DNA from: Amaurobius ferox | Lineage: Eukaryota; Arthropoda; Arachnida; Araneae; Amaurobiidae | Direction: 5' to 3' | DNA: 64,000 nucleotides | Assembly: GCA_951213105.1 (NCBI GenBank) | Contig: OX578152.1 | Coordinates: forward strand, 73,235,180 to 73,299,179 | Shown: piece by piece, positions 11,327 through 23,475 of the stretch | Numbering within the stretch: the stretch's first letter is position 1 | Layout: each line of letters opens with the position of its first letter | The notes under the pieces: model-generated | What the model saw: the letters and a program-made list of their open reading frames with translations, nothing else | Databases searched by the model: none | What the model was told of the DNA's origin: nothing | Program-made: the position numbers and the translations under genes

Positions 11327-12223
11327 AAAAATAACGTGATTATAATATATCCAATAGATTTTGAAGTAGCCGTTGTGATTTTATTGATTATTTCTCCTCC
11401 AAAAAGCAGGAGGGAGGTGGGGGGGGAATAATGTGCTAAATTAGACGTTAACAGTTAAAGGGTGCTTTCATATATTTGTAGTGTTTTCATATAATTTTAT
11501 TTTTATTATTTATTTAGTTTTCCATGATACATTGTGTCTTTCACCGTTAAAAAATTTCAATTTAACGGATACAACGGCCAAAAAATTAACAAATCCACAC
11601 CCAAGACATATTTTGACAAATTATGACTTAATAGGCAGCTGTTTTTGCCATTTTCCTGTAATAGGTCCATTTTGTATTTTCGTTTCTCAAATTCTGCAAT
11701 TGAGTTTTTGAATTCATTTGGTATAAAAATTTAGAACATGAATTTATTTGGCAAGAGCAGGTTTAATTTAAAACCCAGGATTAAGTAATGGTTGGTAGAA
11801 ATGTAATTAATTTATTAATTTAAATATATAGTGCATTCATCTATCTTGTAAACATGATTTGCGACAAAAAATTTAGTTTGGGGTGAAAATTTTGGGTTCA
11901 TTTTGGTAAAATACAAAGTACAAATTTTCTGTGTTACACTCGTTTTCAAAAAAATCATATTTTCCGTGCATGAAATTAAATTATATTACTTAAAAAAATA
12001 TAACGTTAGATATATTTTCATTTTATATTATTTATTTCGTAAGAATTAAATAGTAAGTATAGTAATGTTGAAATCATTTTAAACATACTCCTCTTCGAAA
12101 ATAAGTCAATAAACTTAAAAAATAGCATCGTGATTTAATTTTGATTTGCATACATTACTTCCACAGCACAAACATTATACGAAACGTTTTCTTGTGCAGT
12201 TTGGAGTTTTTCAGTAGTATATT
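11327..12223. other. Unassigned AT-rich spacer
   Basis: AT-rich; a G-run lies at 11420-11427. No gene or repeat family recognised. Confidence 0.5.
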
Positions 12224-13132
12224 ACTTTCCTTATATACATAACGTATAAGGAAAGTATTGTGACGGGGCGAAAATTCGAATTCGAGTTTTCGACGGGAGA
12301 GCACGTTTCAAGCATCCCTGATCACGAATCGAACGTTTGATGTGATGTCTGTGTGTGTGTGTGTGTGTCAGTGAGCCTTTGGAGACGATAACTGACGAAC
12401 GAATGGACCGATTCGAACAAAATTTGGTACAAAAATCACAATCCGTAAACACTGGCAACCTATTGTTTTTATACACAATCGAATGTTCAGAACCCCCTAA
12501 TTTCCGAGTGAAATTTTGAAAAAATCGTCAAAAAATCAAAACCGCTAATAAAGTTACGCAAATAGGCATTTCTTATGTAATTTTTCGTTAGGAAACGATT
12601 GACATAAATTTTAGAACGCTAACATGAACAGTTCTCGCGATATTGCACATTTTTGAAAAAAATTATCAAAAAGTCATATAAAATAAAAAAAAAATTCCTA
12701 TTGAGAAACATGTTCCCATTTCATATGTAATACCATGCGATAAATTGGGTGACATCATTCTCGTGAATCTAGCTCGTTCCATTCATGAGAAAAGATACTT
12801 TGAGTAATAATTTTTTATTTTATCGCCAATAGTCATTTTTCTGCTCTAAGAATAACTTATTTCTTCGTCCATAACGCTTGGCGCGATTTTGGCGACGATT
12901 TTAGCGGAATGTCGCCAACTTGGCGACTTTTTGAAATGTTGCCAAATTAACGAAAATCTCGCCAAATGGATAAAACTGACGATAACTCAATGAAAATGAC
13001 GACTAATTGCCGAAAATTCAATATCTTGGAAAAATTATAAGTATCTACTATAAGAAAAACCTAGTTTTTTACTGTTACAAGTAGTAAATTCATTATATTA
13101 TATAAGGAAAGTCATGTGTTGCCCACATCAGA
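12224..13132 (+). mobile_element. Family A hairpin-ended element (A2)
   Basis: Full-length. Left palindrome at 12224-12257, (GT)n tract at about 12348-12368, core GACGATAACTGACGAACGAA at about 12384, and distal end TCATGTGTTGCCCACATCAG finishing at 13132 in a T-run. The right third holds the repeated phrases GCCAACTTGGCGAC and GCCAAATTAACG, a feature of all family A copies. Confidence 0.9.
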
Positions 13133-13264
13133 TTTTTTAACTCTGTAATAGATGACAGTAAACCCCGCAATAATGAAAACGTATTCAAATGATATTGTCT
13201 TATTTTTTTTAATTTTTAAATTAAATATGCAAATAAATTGATCATTTGTATAACCACAAATTAA
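13133..13264. other. Short AT-rich spacer
   Basis: Nothing recognised. Confidence 0.5.
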
Positions 13265-13471
13265 TCTAAACTAAAAAATGTCAAAACGAAGTAATTTATG
13301 AAAAGAAATCTCATAATGAAATTTTTATGCAAAATTTGAATGACATATTAGATGGAATTTCATATCACTGCTAAAAATTTAATGTTTTTATCAAGGGGGG
13401 GGGGGCTGAGTTTACCTTTTGGGGAGGGGCGGTTTAATCCTATCTGGCCCCTGCCTGGCTACGGCGCTATG
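13265..13471 (-). mobile_element. hAT-like element end (CAGG...CGTAGCCAG type), fragment
   Basis: The minus strand starts CATAGCGCCGTAGCCAGGCA, a terminus type common in animal hAT elements, then a G/C-run (13396-13405) and AT-rich sequence. An inverted, diverged second copy starts CAGGGCCGTAGCCAG at 40480. No transposase and no clear 8-bp duplication could be found, so the hAT assignment is tentative. Confidence 0.5.
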
Positions 13472-13956
13472 TTTTTACTAGATGTTTGTTTTTACTAGAA
13501 AAGTCAAAGTTCATTTCATTTACATTCATATATATTATTATCTATTTTCGATAAATCACAAAGTCTCACTGTGGTTAGTACGATCAATCACCCCGTTGTC
13601 TTTCCAACCATAAAATTGTTTCCATTGCACCCGTAAAGGACTTATTGTTCAGAATAAAGGTATTGCAACATATAAAACACAGTATTATAACATATAAAAC
13701 ATATGTAAAAACAATTATAGCACATGTAGCACAAACATATTTTAAGATTAAATTTAAGATTAAGTTATTCCCTGTACAGAAAATATGTTTAATTAAATAG
13801 AGCTTCAGAATAAAATCATTAAACTACAAGAACAATACAACGAATATATGTCTATATATTAATTATCGAATATATTTTTGTCTGACAAAAAATATTGAAT
13901 CTTTGAGCCCTTACAGTATCGTCAACTGGATAGAATCTAACGATGCTGGCATTTTT
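13472..13956. other. Unassigned AT-rich spacer
   Basis: Contains a small direct repeat of ACATATAAAACA-like phrases at about 13665-13710. Otherwise nothing recognised. Confidence 0.45.
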
Positions 13957-14896
13957 ACTTTCCTTATATACATAATGTATAAAGTATGTGACGGGGTCGA
14001 AAATTCGAATTCGAGTTTTCGACGGGAGAGCACGTTTCAAGCATCCTTGATCACGAATCAAACATTTTTAAAGTGATGTCTGTGTGTGTGTGTGTGTGTG
14101 TGTATGTGTGTCTGTGTGTGTGTGTATCAGTGAGTCTCTGGAGACGATAACTGACGAACGAATGGACCGATTCGAACGAAATTTGGTACAAAAATCACAA
14201 TCCGTAAACACTGGAAGCCTATTGTTTTTATACGCAATCGAATGTTCAGAATCCCCTCAAATTTTCGAATGAAATTATGAAAAAAATCGTCAAAAAATCA
14301 AAACCACTCATAAGGTTACGCAAATAGACATTTCTTATGTAATTTTTCGTTAGGAAACGGTTGACGTAAATTTTAGAACGCTAACATGAACAGTTCTCGA
14401 GATATTGCACATTTTTGAAAAAAAGTATCAAAAAGTCATATAAAATAAAAAAAAAAATTCCTATTGAGAAACATGTTCACTTTTCATATGTAATACCTTG
14501 CGATAAATTGGGTGACATCATTCTCGTGAATCTAGCTCGTTCCATTCATGAGAAAAGATACTTTGAGTAATAATTTTGTATTTTATCGCCAATAGTCATT
14601 TTTCTGCTCTATGAATAACTTATTTCTTCGTCCATAACGCTTGGCTCGATTTTGGCGACGATTTTAGCGGAATGCCGCCAACTTGGCGACCTTTTGAAAT
14701 GTTGCCAAATTAACGAAAATCTCGCCAAATAGATAAAATTAACGCTAAATCAATGAAAATGACGACTAATTGTCGAAAATTCAATATCTTGGAAAGATTA
14801 TAAGTATCTACCATAAGAAAAACCTATTTTTTTACTGTTACAAGTAGTAAATTCATTATATTATATAAGGAAAGTCATGTGTTGCCCACATCAGCG
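13957..14896 (+). mobile_element. Family A hairpin-ended element (A3)
   Basis: Full-length. Palindrome at 13957 (slightly eroded on its right arm, GTATAAAGTATGTG), (TG)n at about 14080-14125, core at about 14139, and distal hairpin end TGTTGCCCACATCAG at 14882-14894. Flanked by T-runs on both sides (ATTTTT on the left, TTTTTATTTTT on the right), which fits insertion into a T-tract. Confidence 0.9.
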
Positions 14897-15430
14897 TTTT
14901 TATTTTTCCTATAGAGATTGACAAAATTAGGGTGGGTCAAAATGTATTTACAGACCCACCAGAACCCTTTCAGGTGATCCACAACTTTATCTTTGCAAAC
15001 TTGTGGTATAATGCAATTTACAGAACCTAACTAAGCCGGATTCCCGATTTCTCCCCTAGAAGCTAACTAAATGGGTGAGGGGGAGTCAGAAAGTTTTTCC
15101 GGACTGTTCAGAAACTTTCCGTTTACCTAGAAGACTGATATTTTACACACTTGTATACAGACTTCTGAAAGTAACTAACTTAACCAATGTTTGACTGAAC
15201 CGACTATTTCCGAGTCCAAGCGCCATACATTGTTAAACAAAATAAAACTTATTAAAAATATTGTAACTTAATTCTTTTGGAGTGTTAGTTTCCTTCTTCT
15301 TCACAGACTTAAATATTAATAATAGAATAAAACTGAACAGCATTAATAAAATTATAGACAAAACTAAAGTTACTGCCAAAACTAAAAGCATGGAACATAA
15401 TTCTCTGAAGTGAATATCTGTGTAATTTTT
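14897..15430. repeat. Unclassified dispersed repeat, family F (copy 3)
   Basis: Carries the phrases CCTAGAAGACTGATATTTTA, GACTATTTCCGAG and AAACAAAATAAAACTTATT, as in the copies at 2464 and 8090. It is bounded by family A elements on both sides, and the junction it carries at about 15250 is uninterrupted. Confidence 0.6.
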
Positions 15431-16373
15431 ACTTTCCTTATATAGATAATGTATAAGGAATGCATTGTGACGGGGTCGAAAATTCGAATTCGAGTTTTCG
15501 ACGGGAGAGCACGTTTCAAGCATCCCTGATCGCAAATCGAACATTTTAAAAGTGATATATGTGTGTATGTGTTTGTGTGTGAACGTATGTGTGTCTGTGT
15601 GTCAGTGAGTTTGTGGAGACGATAACTGACGAGCAAATGGACCGATTCGAACGAAATTTGGTACAAAACTTACAATCCGTAAACACTGGAAGCGTATTGG
15701 TTTTATAAGCAATCGAATGTTCAGAACCCCCCTAAATTTTCGAGTGAAATTTTGAAAAAATCGTCAAAAAATCAAAACCTCTAAAAAAGTTATGCAAGTA
15801 GACATTTCTTATATAAAATTTCGTTAGAAAGCGATTGACATAAATTTTAGAACGCTAACATGAACCGTTTTTGAGATATTGCACATTTTTAAAAAAAATT
15901 ATCAAAAATTCACATAAAATAAAAAATATATATATTTCCTATTGAGAAACATGTTCACTTTTCATAGGTAATACCATGCGATAAATTTGATGACATTAGT
16001 CTCGTGGATCTAGTTCGTTCCATTCATGAAAAAAGGTACTTTGAGTAATACTTTTGTATTTGACCGCCAATAGACATTTTCTGCTGTAAGAATAACTTAT
16101 TTTTCCGTCCATAACGCTTGGCGAGATTTTGGTGACGAATTTGGTGGAATGTCGCCAACTTGGCGTCTTTTTTAAATGTTGCTAAATTAACGAAAAACTC
16201 GCCAAATGGATAAAAATGAAGCTAAATCAATGAAAATGACGACTCACTGACAAAAATTCAATTACTTGGAAAGAATATAAGTATCTACTATAAGAATAGC
16301 CTATTTCCTTTTACTGTAAAGGTAGTAAATGCATTGCATTATATAAGGAAAGTCATGTGCTGCCCACATCAGA
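15431..16373 (+). mobile_element. Family A hairpin-ended element (A4)
   Basis: Full-length: palindrome at 15431-15463, a diverged GT-rich tract at about 15557-15604, core GACGATAACTGACGAGCAAA near 15619, distal end TCATGTGCTGCCCACATCAG ending at 16373. T-run flanks on both sides. Non-coding. Confidence 0.9.
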
Positions 16374-17479
16374 TTTTTTTAATATCGTTATTGAGCAAAA
16401 TGAAAGAAATGTTATTTGAAAATGGGGAAATATATTTACTTGTCTAAAAGGACAACACCTGCAATCAATTTACCTATTAATAATAAAACATCATAATGCG
16501 ATACATATATATAAAAGTAAGAGCTATACATGAGTTTATAAATCATTTGAATGAAAGAAGCAATATATAAATTGTCTAGCTACTTCATCTGAATCAATTA
16601 TGCAAAACTCTAATAAACATGTATAAGTCATATATGTTCGGAAGAATTATATTCATTAAAATAGTGTTTTCCCTCTCTCAATATTTTATCTTACATCTTG
16701 TGCAATTTACAGTCATAAAAAATATATATCATTGTATAGTTAATCCCTACTAATATTAATATTTAAAATTTACTCAAGAAACCGTCTTCCCTAGTTATTT
16801 GGCACTAACTCCAAAATATTCAAAAGCAACCCTCATTGATCACTACATATTCAGATTCTATAGAAATTTTCAAGCGAATTTAAGGAGAACGTTAACCATC
16901 TTGATGGATTTTTCATCTATTTGATAGTGTTTGGAATTTGCTGATCCTAATGTTCAATGGATATTCCAGTTTATCGAATACACATTTGCGATAAATCAAT
17001 TTTCCAGCAAAATTGTTTTTGCATACTTTTCTACTAAAAAATCCAAACAAATTCATAGAGATGTTAATATTCAAACATATTTGAAATGCTTATTACTAAT
17101 TGTTAAATTAATATTCATAAAAATTATGAATATAAACAGATATTCATGTTAACACTATTCGATGTAGCAGCGTCTGAAACATTGGTATACAAAATTTCAG
17201 TGTAATCCTTACAGTATTGAGTGTGCTATCAAATTTTATTCAAAATTCGATGATTGTTACACTTATTGGGAACCATGCCCAAAGTCATTGGAAGAAAACC
17301 TCGAATGTTTTTTTGAAAATCGTCTATGAATAAAAACATCGAACATCGTACACAAACTCATCCTAAATATTGATACTTGTAGAAGACATTAATCCCTACC
17401 AAATGGTATCCTCGGTTTTGTTCTGCGATATAAGTTGTGCAATTGCAATCGGATTTTTTTTACGGCTGTACAATGCTTA
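16374..17479. other. Unassigned AT-rich spacer
   Basis: No recognisable gene or repeat. A 73-codon frame at 16931-17152 has no recognisable domain and strongly AT-driven residue content. Confidence 0.45.
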
Positions 17480-17827
17480 ATTAGCGTACTCATCCTCTTC
17501 AGCGTACCTTATTGCGAAATTCGTCTCATTGACGTACACCCATATCTGCCAAGCTCATTTTAAGATATTCATTTTATCGACATATTTATCTTTAGACATT
17601 GATATCATGGGCGTACTTTTTTTAAAATGCTAATCTCTTTAACCTAATTATCTCCAGACATTATTATAATTAGCGTTATTTTTTTATACTCGTATGCATT
17701 CATATTATTGGCGTATCCCTATTTAGATATTGACCAACCCGTTTTTGCTCATTAGTCTGGCCTTCTTAAACTGATCTCATTAGCACGCCCTTCTGAAGAC
17801 ATTTAGCTCATCTTAGCACTACTTGTA
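17480..17827. repeat. Degenerate tandem array of roughly 50-bp units, segment 1
   Basis: Units resemble TTTTAGACATTGATCTCATT then GGCGTACC, repeating with heavy divergence at about 45-55 bp. The same units continue at 20110-20645, 22326-22417 and 23373-23445, so one ancestral array has been split by three later insertions. Confidence 0.65.
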
Positions 17828-17923
17828 GAGTAAAACTTCGATTAACCGTCACCTTTCGGACTAGGGCTGTGACGGATAACCAAATAGACGGATAACAGAA
17901 ATATCTTAATACATATGTACAGT

Positions 17924-17955
17924 AACGCTTTCAAATTGTAAAATTTGAAAGCGTT
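17924..17955. other. Perfect 14-bp-stem hairpin in the Tigger left flank
   Basis: AACGCTTTCAAATT (17924-17937) and AATTTGAAAGCGTT (17942-17955) are exact reverse complements separated by GTAA. Confidence 0.9.
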
Positions 17956-18363
17956 TAAAGTAATTTTTGTATTTTCCGTGTATATTTCTTAGATTATTAT
18001 GTATTAATTTATAGTATGTTCATTTACCATTTTATATTTTTATGCAAATTTGCTGTATAACTGGTTTCCATATATGAACATTCCATGTTTTACCATTCAT
18101 GTAGCCACTGATGAAGAGCGTATTAACGCCCGAAAGCGCTCTGGTGGTTTTAAAATGCTTTGTAAGTCTTTTAAGATGTTTTAATAAATGGTCTTTCGTT
18201 TTAAAGACGCTACGGTCGATGCACTTTGATAATATTGTTTCTGCTTCTGAGTGGCTAGTTGTAAGTTTTTAGTTAAGAAATAACTGATCCTTCATCGTCA
18301 TCAATTTCTTCTTCTGGTAGTCACACTAGAAACAATTTCATCATCGTTCAAAATTTCAAAGCC

Positions 18364-19659
18364 TCAGTCCATTTTGTCACATTCCAACCAATCTGTTACT
18401 TCTTCTGGAATAATGTTTTCACTGTTTAATCCTGCATTGTTGCACAGTCGCACAATTTCGTCAACACTAACAGTCTCAGTTCCTCCAGTTTCGTCAACAG
18501 GTTCAGGCAAGAGTTTATTCCACTCATTCTTCAAGTTAGACACTGTAAGGTCAGCCCAGGCAGTGGCGACATTGAAAATAGGTTCTTTTATCTTGTATCT
18601 ATTCCAAAATTCTTTGACAATCATGGCATCATCAGATGTAAGCAAGCCATCGATAAAATCTTTAACGTCGTTTCATATTTTCAATTATGCCCTGGTCCAT
18701 AGGCTGGATAAGTGGAGTTGTATTCGCTGGAAGAAAGAGGCATGTTATTTTGCCATCATCACTTCTGAGTTCACCAGAGGGATGTGTCGGTGCATTGTCC
18801 ATTAACAGCAGTACTTCCTGAGGCAACTGCTTTTCGGCCGTATAAACTCCAACTGGAGGCACGAAAACGTTGTGGAACCATTTTGAAAAAATTATTTGGT
18901 CCATCCAAGCACTCTTTTGGACATAATAGTTCACAGGCAAAGCGCTCATATTTAAATTTTTGAGAGCACGTGGGTTTTTGGATTTACCAATTACAAGCAG
19001 GGGTAATCTATGATTACACAGATCATAGCATCCGATCTTTTTGGACCTTAAAACCTGGGACTGATTTTTCAGACAGTAAAGCCAATGTCTTTTGTGGCAA
19101 AGCTTCTCAATTGAGCCCGGTTTAATCACAATTGTAAACTTGTTCCCTAATGAGGTTCAATTCAGATATTTTAAAATTTAGTTGTTCCTTGAAATCAGCA
19201 ACGACTGCGCTATTTGCACTAAGTTTTTCTCCACTAATGTTTAGTTATCGAATACCGCAACAAAACTTCAACTTACCAAGCCATTCTATGCTTGCTTTAA
19301 AATTTGGACCTCTTTCTAGTTTCTTATGTATTTCAACTGCCTTGGTCATTATTATGAGACCTGAAAGTGGGATCCCTTGACTTCTGGCTTGAGTAAACCA
19401 TTGGTACATCGCATTACCCAGCTGGTCAAATTTTGCCGGGTTCATGGTTTTACGGTTCTTAACATCTGTATCGATACTTTGCATTTTTGACACATCTTGT
19501 GCAATCTTTTCAGCATCGCGTTTGATATCATTAACTTTTGTTCTTCCAACACCATAAATATGAGCAGTACTAGTGGCAGTTTCACCTTTCTTCAACCTGT
19601 TTGATAATTTCAAGTTTCTGGTTAAAACCTAGCACTACACGTTTCCGCTTTTCAGCCAT
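18364..19659 (-). pseudogene. Tigger/jerky-like transposase pseudogene
   Basis: Read from the start codon at 19659: a basic N-terminus (MAEKRKRVVLGFNQKLEII) of the CENP-B/pogo helix-turn-helix type, then after a frameshift near 19600 the DNA-binding region to about 19245. The DDE domain follows. The first Asp is present (YNCD), but the next codon, normally Glu, is the stop at 19122-19124. Then come NHRLPLLVIGKSKNPRA, the second Asp in LLLMDNAPTHPS and the third in IQPMDQGIIENMKRR, directly followed by another stop (about 18666). The C-terminal helical part (TAWADL...EVTDWLECD) ends at 18364. In this family the protein cuts and pastes its own element at TA sites. At least two nonsense changes and two frameshifts mean it cannot be functional. 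Confidence 0.92.
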
Positions 19660-20109
19660 TTTAAAACAATTTTACAGAACAATAAAATTAAAGAGATTAG
19701 GTCTTACTTTTTCAGGTCTACATATAAGCGGCAAAATCGAAACACAGCTTAAAAATACAGAACAGTAGCACTATCGTAATGTTATACCGAAAATGTTAAT
19801 CAGAGCACTATTCAACAAAACATTCATTGGAACACACAGGCTACTCTGTCACGACTGAGACCAGACATAATAGCGACTGGTTAGTGATAAGTTTGTCCAG
19901 ATCAAGCTCACTTCCGCCGTCATGCAGTACAGTCACTTCCGCCATCATACAGTTCAGCCATTTCCAGCTTTATACAGTAGGGTGTAAAAGTAATCCGTGG
20001 ACAATTTTAAAGATGTCTGTTTGTTGATACTCACGCATTTTTTTTAGACGATGACGGATAACGGAAACTAACGGTTAAACGAGTGACCGTTAATCGAAGT
20101 TTTACTGTA

Positions 20110-20645
20110 CATTGATATTAACGTACCTGTTTTGTACATTCATCCGATTGATGTTCCCTTGTTTAGACATTAATATTGATATTCCTCCTTTCAGATACTC
20201 CTCCTTATATCATATGGGTTTCATTTGTTGGGAAAATGATCTCATATATTTTTAGACATCCATCTTATCGGTTTACCCTGCTCTCCTCTGCATTCCTCAT
20301 TTTAGACAGTTATTAGATTTTCAGACCTAAATTTAACATTGATCTCATTGGTGTACCTATTTTTAGATGTTGATCTCATGGGCGAATTTCACTTTGACAG
20401 TCATCTAATTGGCATTATCTTTATCATATATTCATATCATTACCGTACCTGTTTTTAAACCTTAATAGCACAGGCATTCCTTCTTTTAGACCTTGATCTC
20501 ATCAGTATACACCTCTCAACACATTGATCTCCTTGATGTACCACTTGCACATTGATCTTATCAGCATATCACTTGTGCATTAATCTTATCGGCATATCAC
20601 TTATACATAGATCTTGTCGGCAAACCTGTTTTTAGACATATACTA
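20110..20645. repeat. Degenerate tandem array of roughly 50-bp units, segment 2
   Basis: Recurring TTAGACATTGATCTCATTGG-like units with GTACCT or GTATACC, plus a tighter run at 20530-20610 where ACTTGTGCATTGATCTTATC-like units of about 29 bp repeat three times. It continues segment 1 across the Tigger insertion. Confidence 0.68.
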
Positions 20646-22325
20646 GCCGAATATCTGTTGAAAATCAACAGTCTCGCAATAAGCAACCCCTGAATAATCC
20701 AAATTTTTTAAAAATTCGCGTTTCACATTTATTCAGTAAATCGGATATTTTGGTGTGCAGAACTCCCTAAAGGAGAAAATATTGGGAAAATTAAGTTGCG
20801 CATTTCTTACTTTCGAATTATCTACCCGTACACCATATTAAAGTCTATCTCATCCCGAAGCATGCTATTTTTTCATTTCTTCTTTCGAACGTTTTTCTGT
20901 GAAGCACACCCAAAAATGAACTATTTTGAAAAACTCCGTTTGTCTTGGGTATTTTATTAGATGATTGGCCCATATACCAAACATCAAGCCTCTATCACAT
21001 TTAAAAGGAAGCGTGCCTCATTTATTCGGAAAATCGAACATGCTAGTATGCGGTACCCCTTAAAGTAGCAAATATTGGAAATCTGAAATTTCACATTTTC
21101 TTCCTCTTAAACTATCTACCCATACACCAAATTTGAAGTCTCTATCCTATCGCTCGAAAGGTGATATTTTCTCTATCACGTCACCTTTCGAGCGTTTTTC
21201 TGTGTAACACCCCCTTGATGAACATTTTTGTCAAACCGTATTCATCTTTGGTTTTTTTATCAAATGCTTATCTCATATACTAAATTTCAAGCCTCTATTA
21301 CAGTGCAAAGGAGGTGTTTTTCAATTGTTTCGGCAAATCGAATATTTTAGTGAGCTCCACCCCACCCCCCTACAATAGCAAATGTTGGAAAACTGAAATT
21401 GCACACTTTCTTCATTTCCAACTTTTTACCCGTACACCAAATTTGAAGTCTCTATCTCATAATGAAGCATGCTTTTTCAATCATTTCACCTTTAGAATGT
21501 TTTTGTGTGGAGTACCCACCCCCTTAAAGATAATTTTTTTTAAACTCTATTCCTCTTATGTTTTCTATCAGATGATTCGCCCATATACCAAGTATCAAGT
21601 CTCTATCAAATTTTAAAAGGGGCGGTTCTCCTTTATTACGAAAATCGAACATTTTAGTGTGCGACATCCCCTAAAGTAACCGGCCACACACTAAGCTACC
21701 ATTAGCCTTAGGGTTGGTCGTGTGGTGAAAAACTGAAATTGTACACTTTCTTCCTTCCAAACTATCTACCCTTACCTCAAATTTGATATCTCTATCTCAT
21801 CCTGAAGCATGTTTTTTCATCAATTCACCTTTCGAACGTCTTTCTCTAGAGCACCCCCTTAAACGAACATTTTTGAGAAACTATATTCGTCTTGGGTATT
21901 TTCCTCAAAGGATTAGCCCATATATCAAATTTCAAGCCTCTATCAAATTTTAAAGGAGCATTTTCTCATTTATTCGGTAAATAGAAAATTTTGGTGTGCG
22001 GTACCCCCTTTAGTAGAAAATATTGGAAATCTGAAATTGCTCACTTACTTCCTTACGAACAATTTACCCATACACCAAATTTGAATTCTCTATTTTATCG
22101 CAAAGCATGCTTTCCTATCATTTCACCTTTCGAACGTTTTGGCGTGGAGCACCCCCTCTAGAGAACATTTTCGAAAAATTCGATTTTTTCAGGGGGAGTT
22201 ATCGAGTGACCGAGAGGTGTACCAAATTGCAAGTCTCTATCTATTAAAGAAGTGCCTAAAAAAGCGCGACAGAAAGACAGACAGACGAACAAACGGACAC
22301 TTGGCAATTAATATATATAGATTAT
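20646..22325 (+). mobile_element. Element of about five 310-330-bp internal units, ACTAGCCGA...TATATAGAT ends
   Basis: Begins ACTAGCCGAATATCTG and ends with a CAGACAGAC tract, GGACACTTGGCAATTAATAT and ATATAGAT. The phrase AAATCGAACATTTTAGTGTG then a C-rich GTACCCCCT recurs at about 20733, 21034, 21336, 21644 and 21974, so the body is a tandem of five diverged units. Each unit also repeats CCTTTCGAACGTTTTTCTG and CCATATACCAAAT-like phrases. No protein is visible. The ends resemble a dispersed element type I know from arthropods but cannot name reliably. Confidence 0.7.
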
Positions 22326-22417
22326 TAGCGTATCTTTGTTTAACCATAATTTCATCAACATAGACCTTTTAAGAGTACCTACTTTTAAACATTTGTCTTA
22401 TTGGCGTTTCGTCATTT
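22326..22417. repeat. Degenerate tandem array, segment 3
   Basis: ATTAGCGTATCTTTG and ATTGGCGTTTCGTC are further units of the array at 17480-17827. This short piece lies between two inserted elements. Confidence 0.55.
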
Positions 22418-23372
22418 TAACACTTTCCAACATAGTTCAAAGTATTTATGACTTTAGTCATTCTATCTGGCTGTCTGTCTGTCCGTTCGCACGATAACTG
22501 CCGTAGAAATGACTTTATTAAAATGAAATTTTATTATGTTGTTGAGACGGTCTGTGGGACATATAGGAATAAAAATTAATAATAACACCAAATTAGTTTC
22601 GGATTTAATCCGGGTTGCAAAAATGAATACATTGAATACTTTGAGACCTAATTTTTCAAACTTTATTAAGCGAAGTTAAAATTCATAAATTGCTTCGAAA
22701 ATTTTAGGAAATATTCAAATTATCACATAAAATATGGGGAAAATTTTTCTGAAAATGTGTTAGGCAGTTTTTAAAATAAAAATTGAAATAATAATTACAC
22801 CCAGGATATATGAAGAGATCACGTGACTCATTGCAAATAGAAATATGGCTTAAAATTTTTTATTCCGTGTGTAAAGATCGTGATATTTAAGGATATTTTA
22901 AATTTATATTTAGTGTTGCATCCGTCACAAAAACGTTTTATTTTTGCGTATTATCTATGCATCTAAATTCCATGCCTAAACAATTACAATATTTTTTTTA
23001 TTTTAAATTATCACTAAACTTTGATTATTCCTATAACCTTCCAACGAAGCCTAATTTCTATATCATGCAGAATGTAAACAAATTAAACGATAGTAAGATG
23101 AGTTGTATAAGAATAGCTGAATTGTATTCATCTAAATTTATTTAGCTCTGGAAGCTGGAATATAAGCGATATGAATGAAATATTCATTGATTTTACATAG
23201 AGAAGTAGACGATTTATATTTCTATGAAGTGAAATAAATTACTATAGTACTGCAATAATTTAAAAAATATTACCGCTGAATGTATCACACTGTAGAGATG
23301 TTTATATAAAATTGCATTTTAGTTGGAAAGTGTTTCATTGTCAATGCTTATGCATGATTGATCATTCTTGTT
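22418..23372 (+). mobile_element. Family C hairpin-ended element (C1)
   Basis: Starts with the palindromic terminus AACACTTTCCAACATAGTT followed by an imperfect complement, then CTGTCTGTCTGTCCG, then the core CACGATAACTGCCGTAGAAA. The other end reads GTTGGAAAGTGTTTC and a short hairpin around AATGCTTATGCATGATTG, ending CTTGTTT. Interior phrases GGTCTGTGGGACATAT and CCGGGTTG are diagnostic and recur in six other copies. Non-coding. It is inserted in the degenerate 50-bp array. Confidence 0.82.
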
Positions 23373-23445
23373 TAGTCACTAATCTCATTTACGGATCACT
23401 AACATTGATTTCATAAGCATATTTTTAAACATTCGTATTGCAGAG
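23373..23445. repeat. Degenerate tandem array, segment 4
   Basis: CACTAATCTCATTTACGG and CATTGATTTCATAAGC units resume the 17480-20645 array after the C1 insertion. Confidence 0.5.
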
Positions 23446-23475
23446 TCCAATTCGTCGATAAGAGTTTGCAATTTC

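Larger units (their letters stand above)
17828..20107 (-). mobile_element. Tigger/pogo-type DNA transposon, complete but dead
   Basis: Bounded by terminal inverted repeats: left GAGTAAAACTTCGATTAACC from 17828, right ending at 20107 with complement CAGTAAAACTTCGATTAACG. Each end is flanked by TA (17826-17827 and 20108-20109), the Tc1/mariner-pogo target. The length, 2280 bp, suits the group. The transposase pseudogene lies on the minus strand at 18364-19659. Inside the left part are a perfect 14-bp hairpin and a hammerhead-like motif. The element sits in a degenerate tandem array. Confidence 0.9.

Noticed and set aside
15382..15666. Recurring peptide phrases such as DQGCLKRALPSKTRIRIF on the strand opposite family A
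   Set aside because: They recur only because the DNA repeat recurs. Copies differ by frame-breaking indels, and no start, domain or conserved reading frame is maintained.
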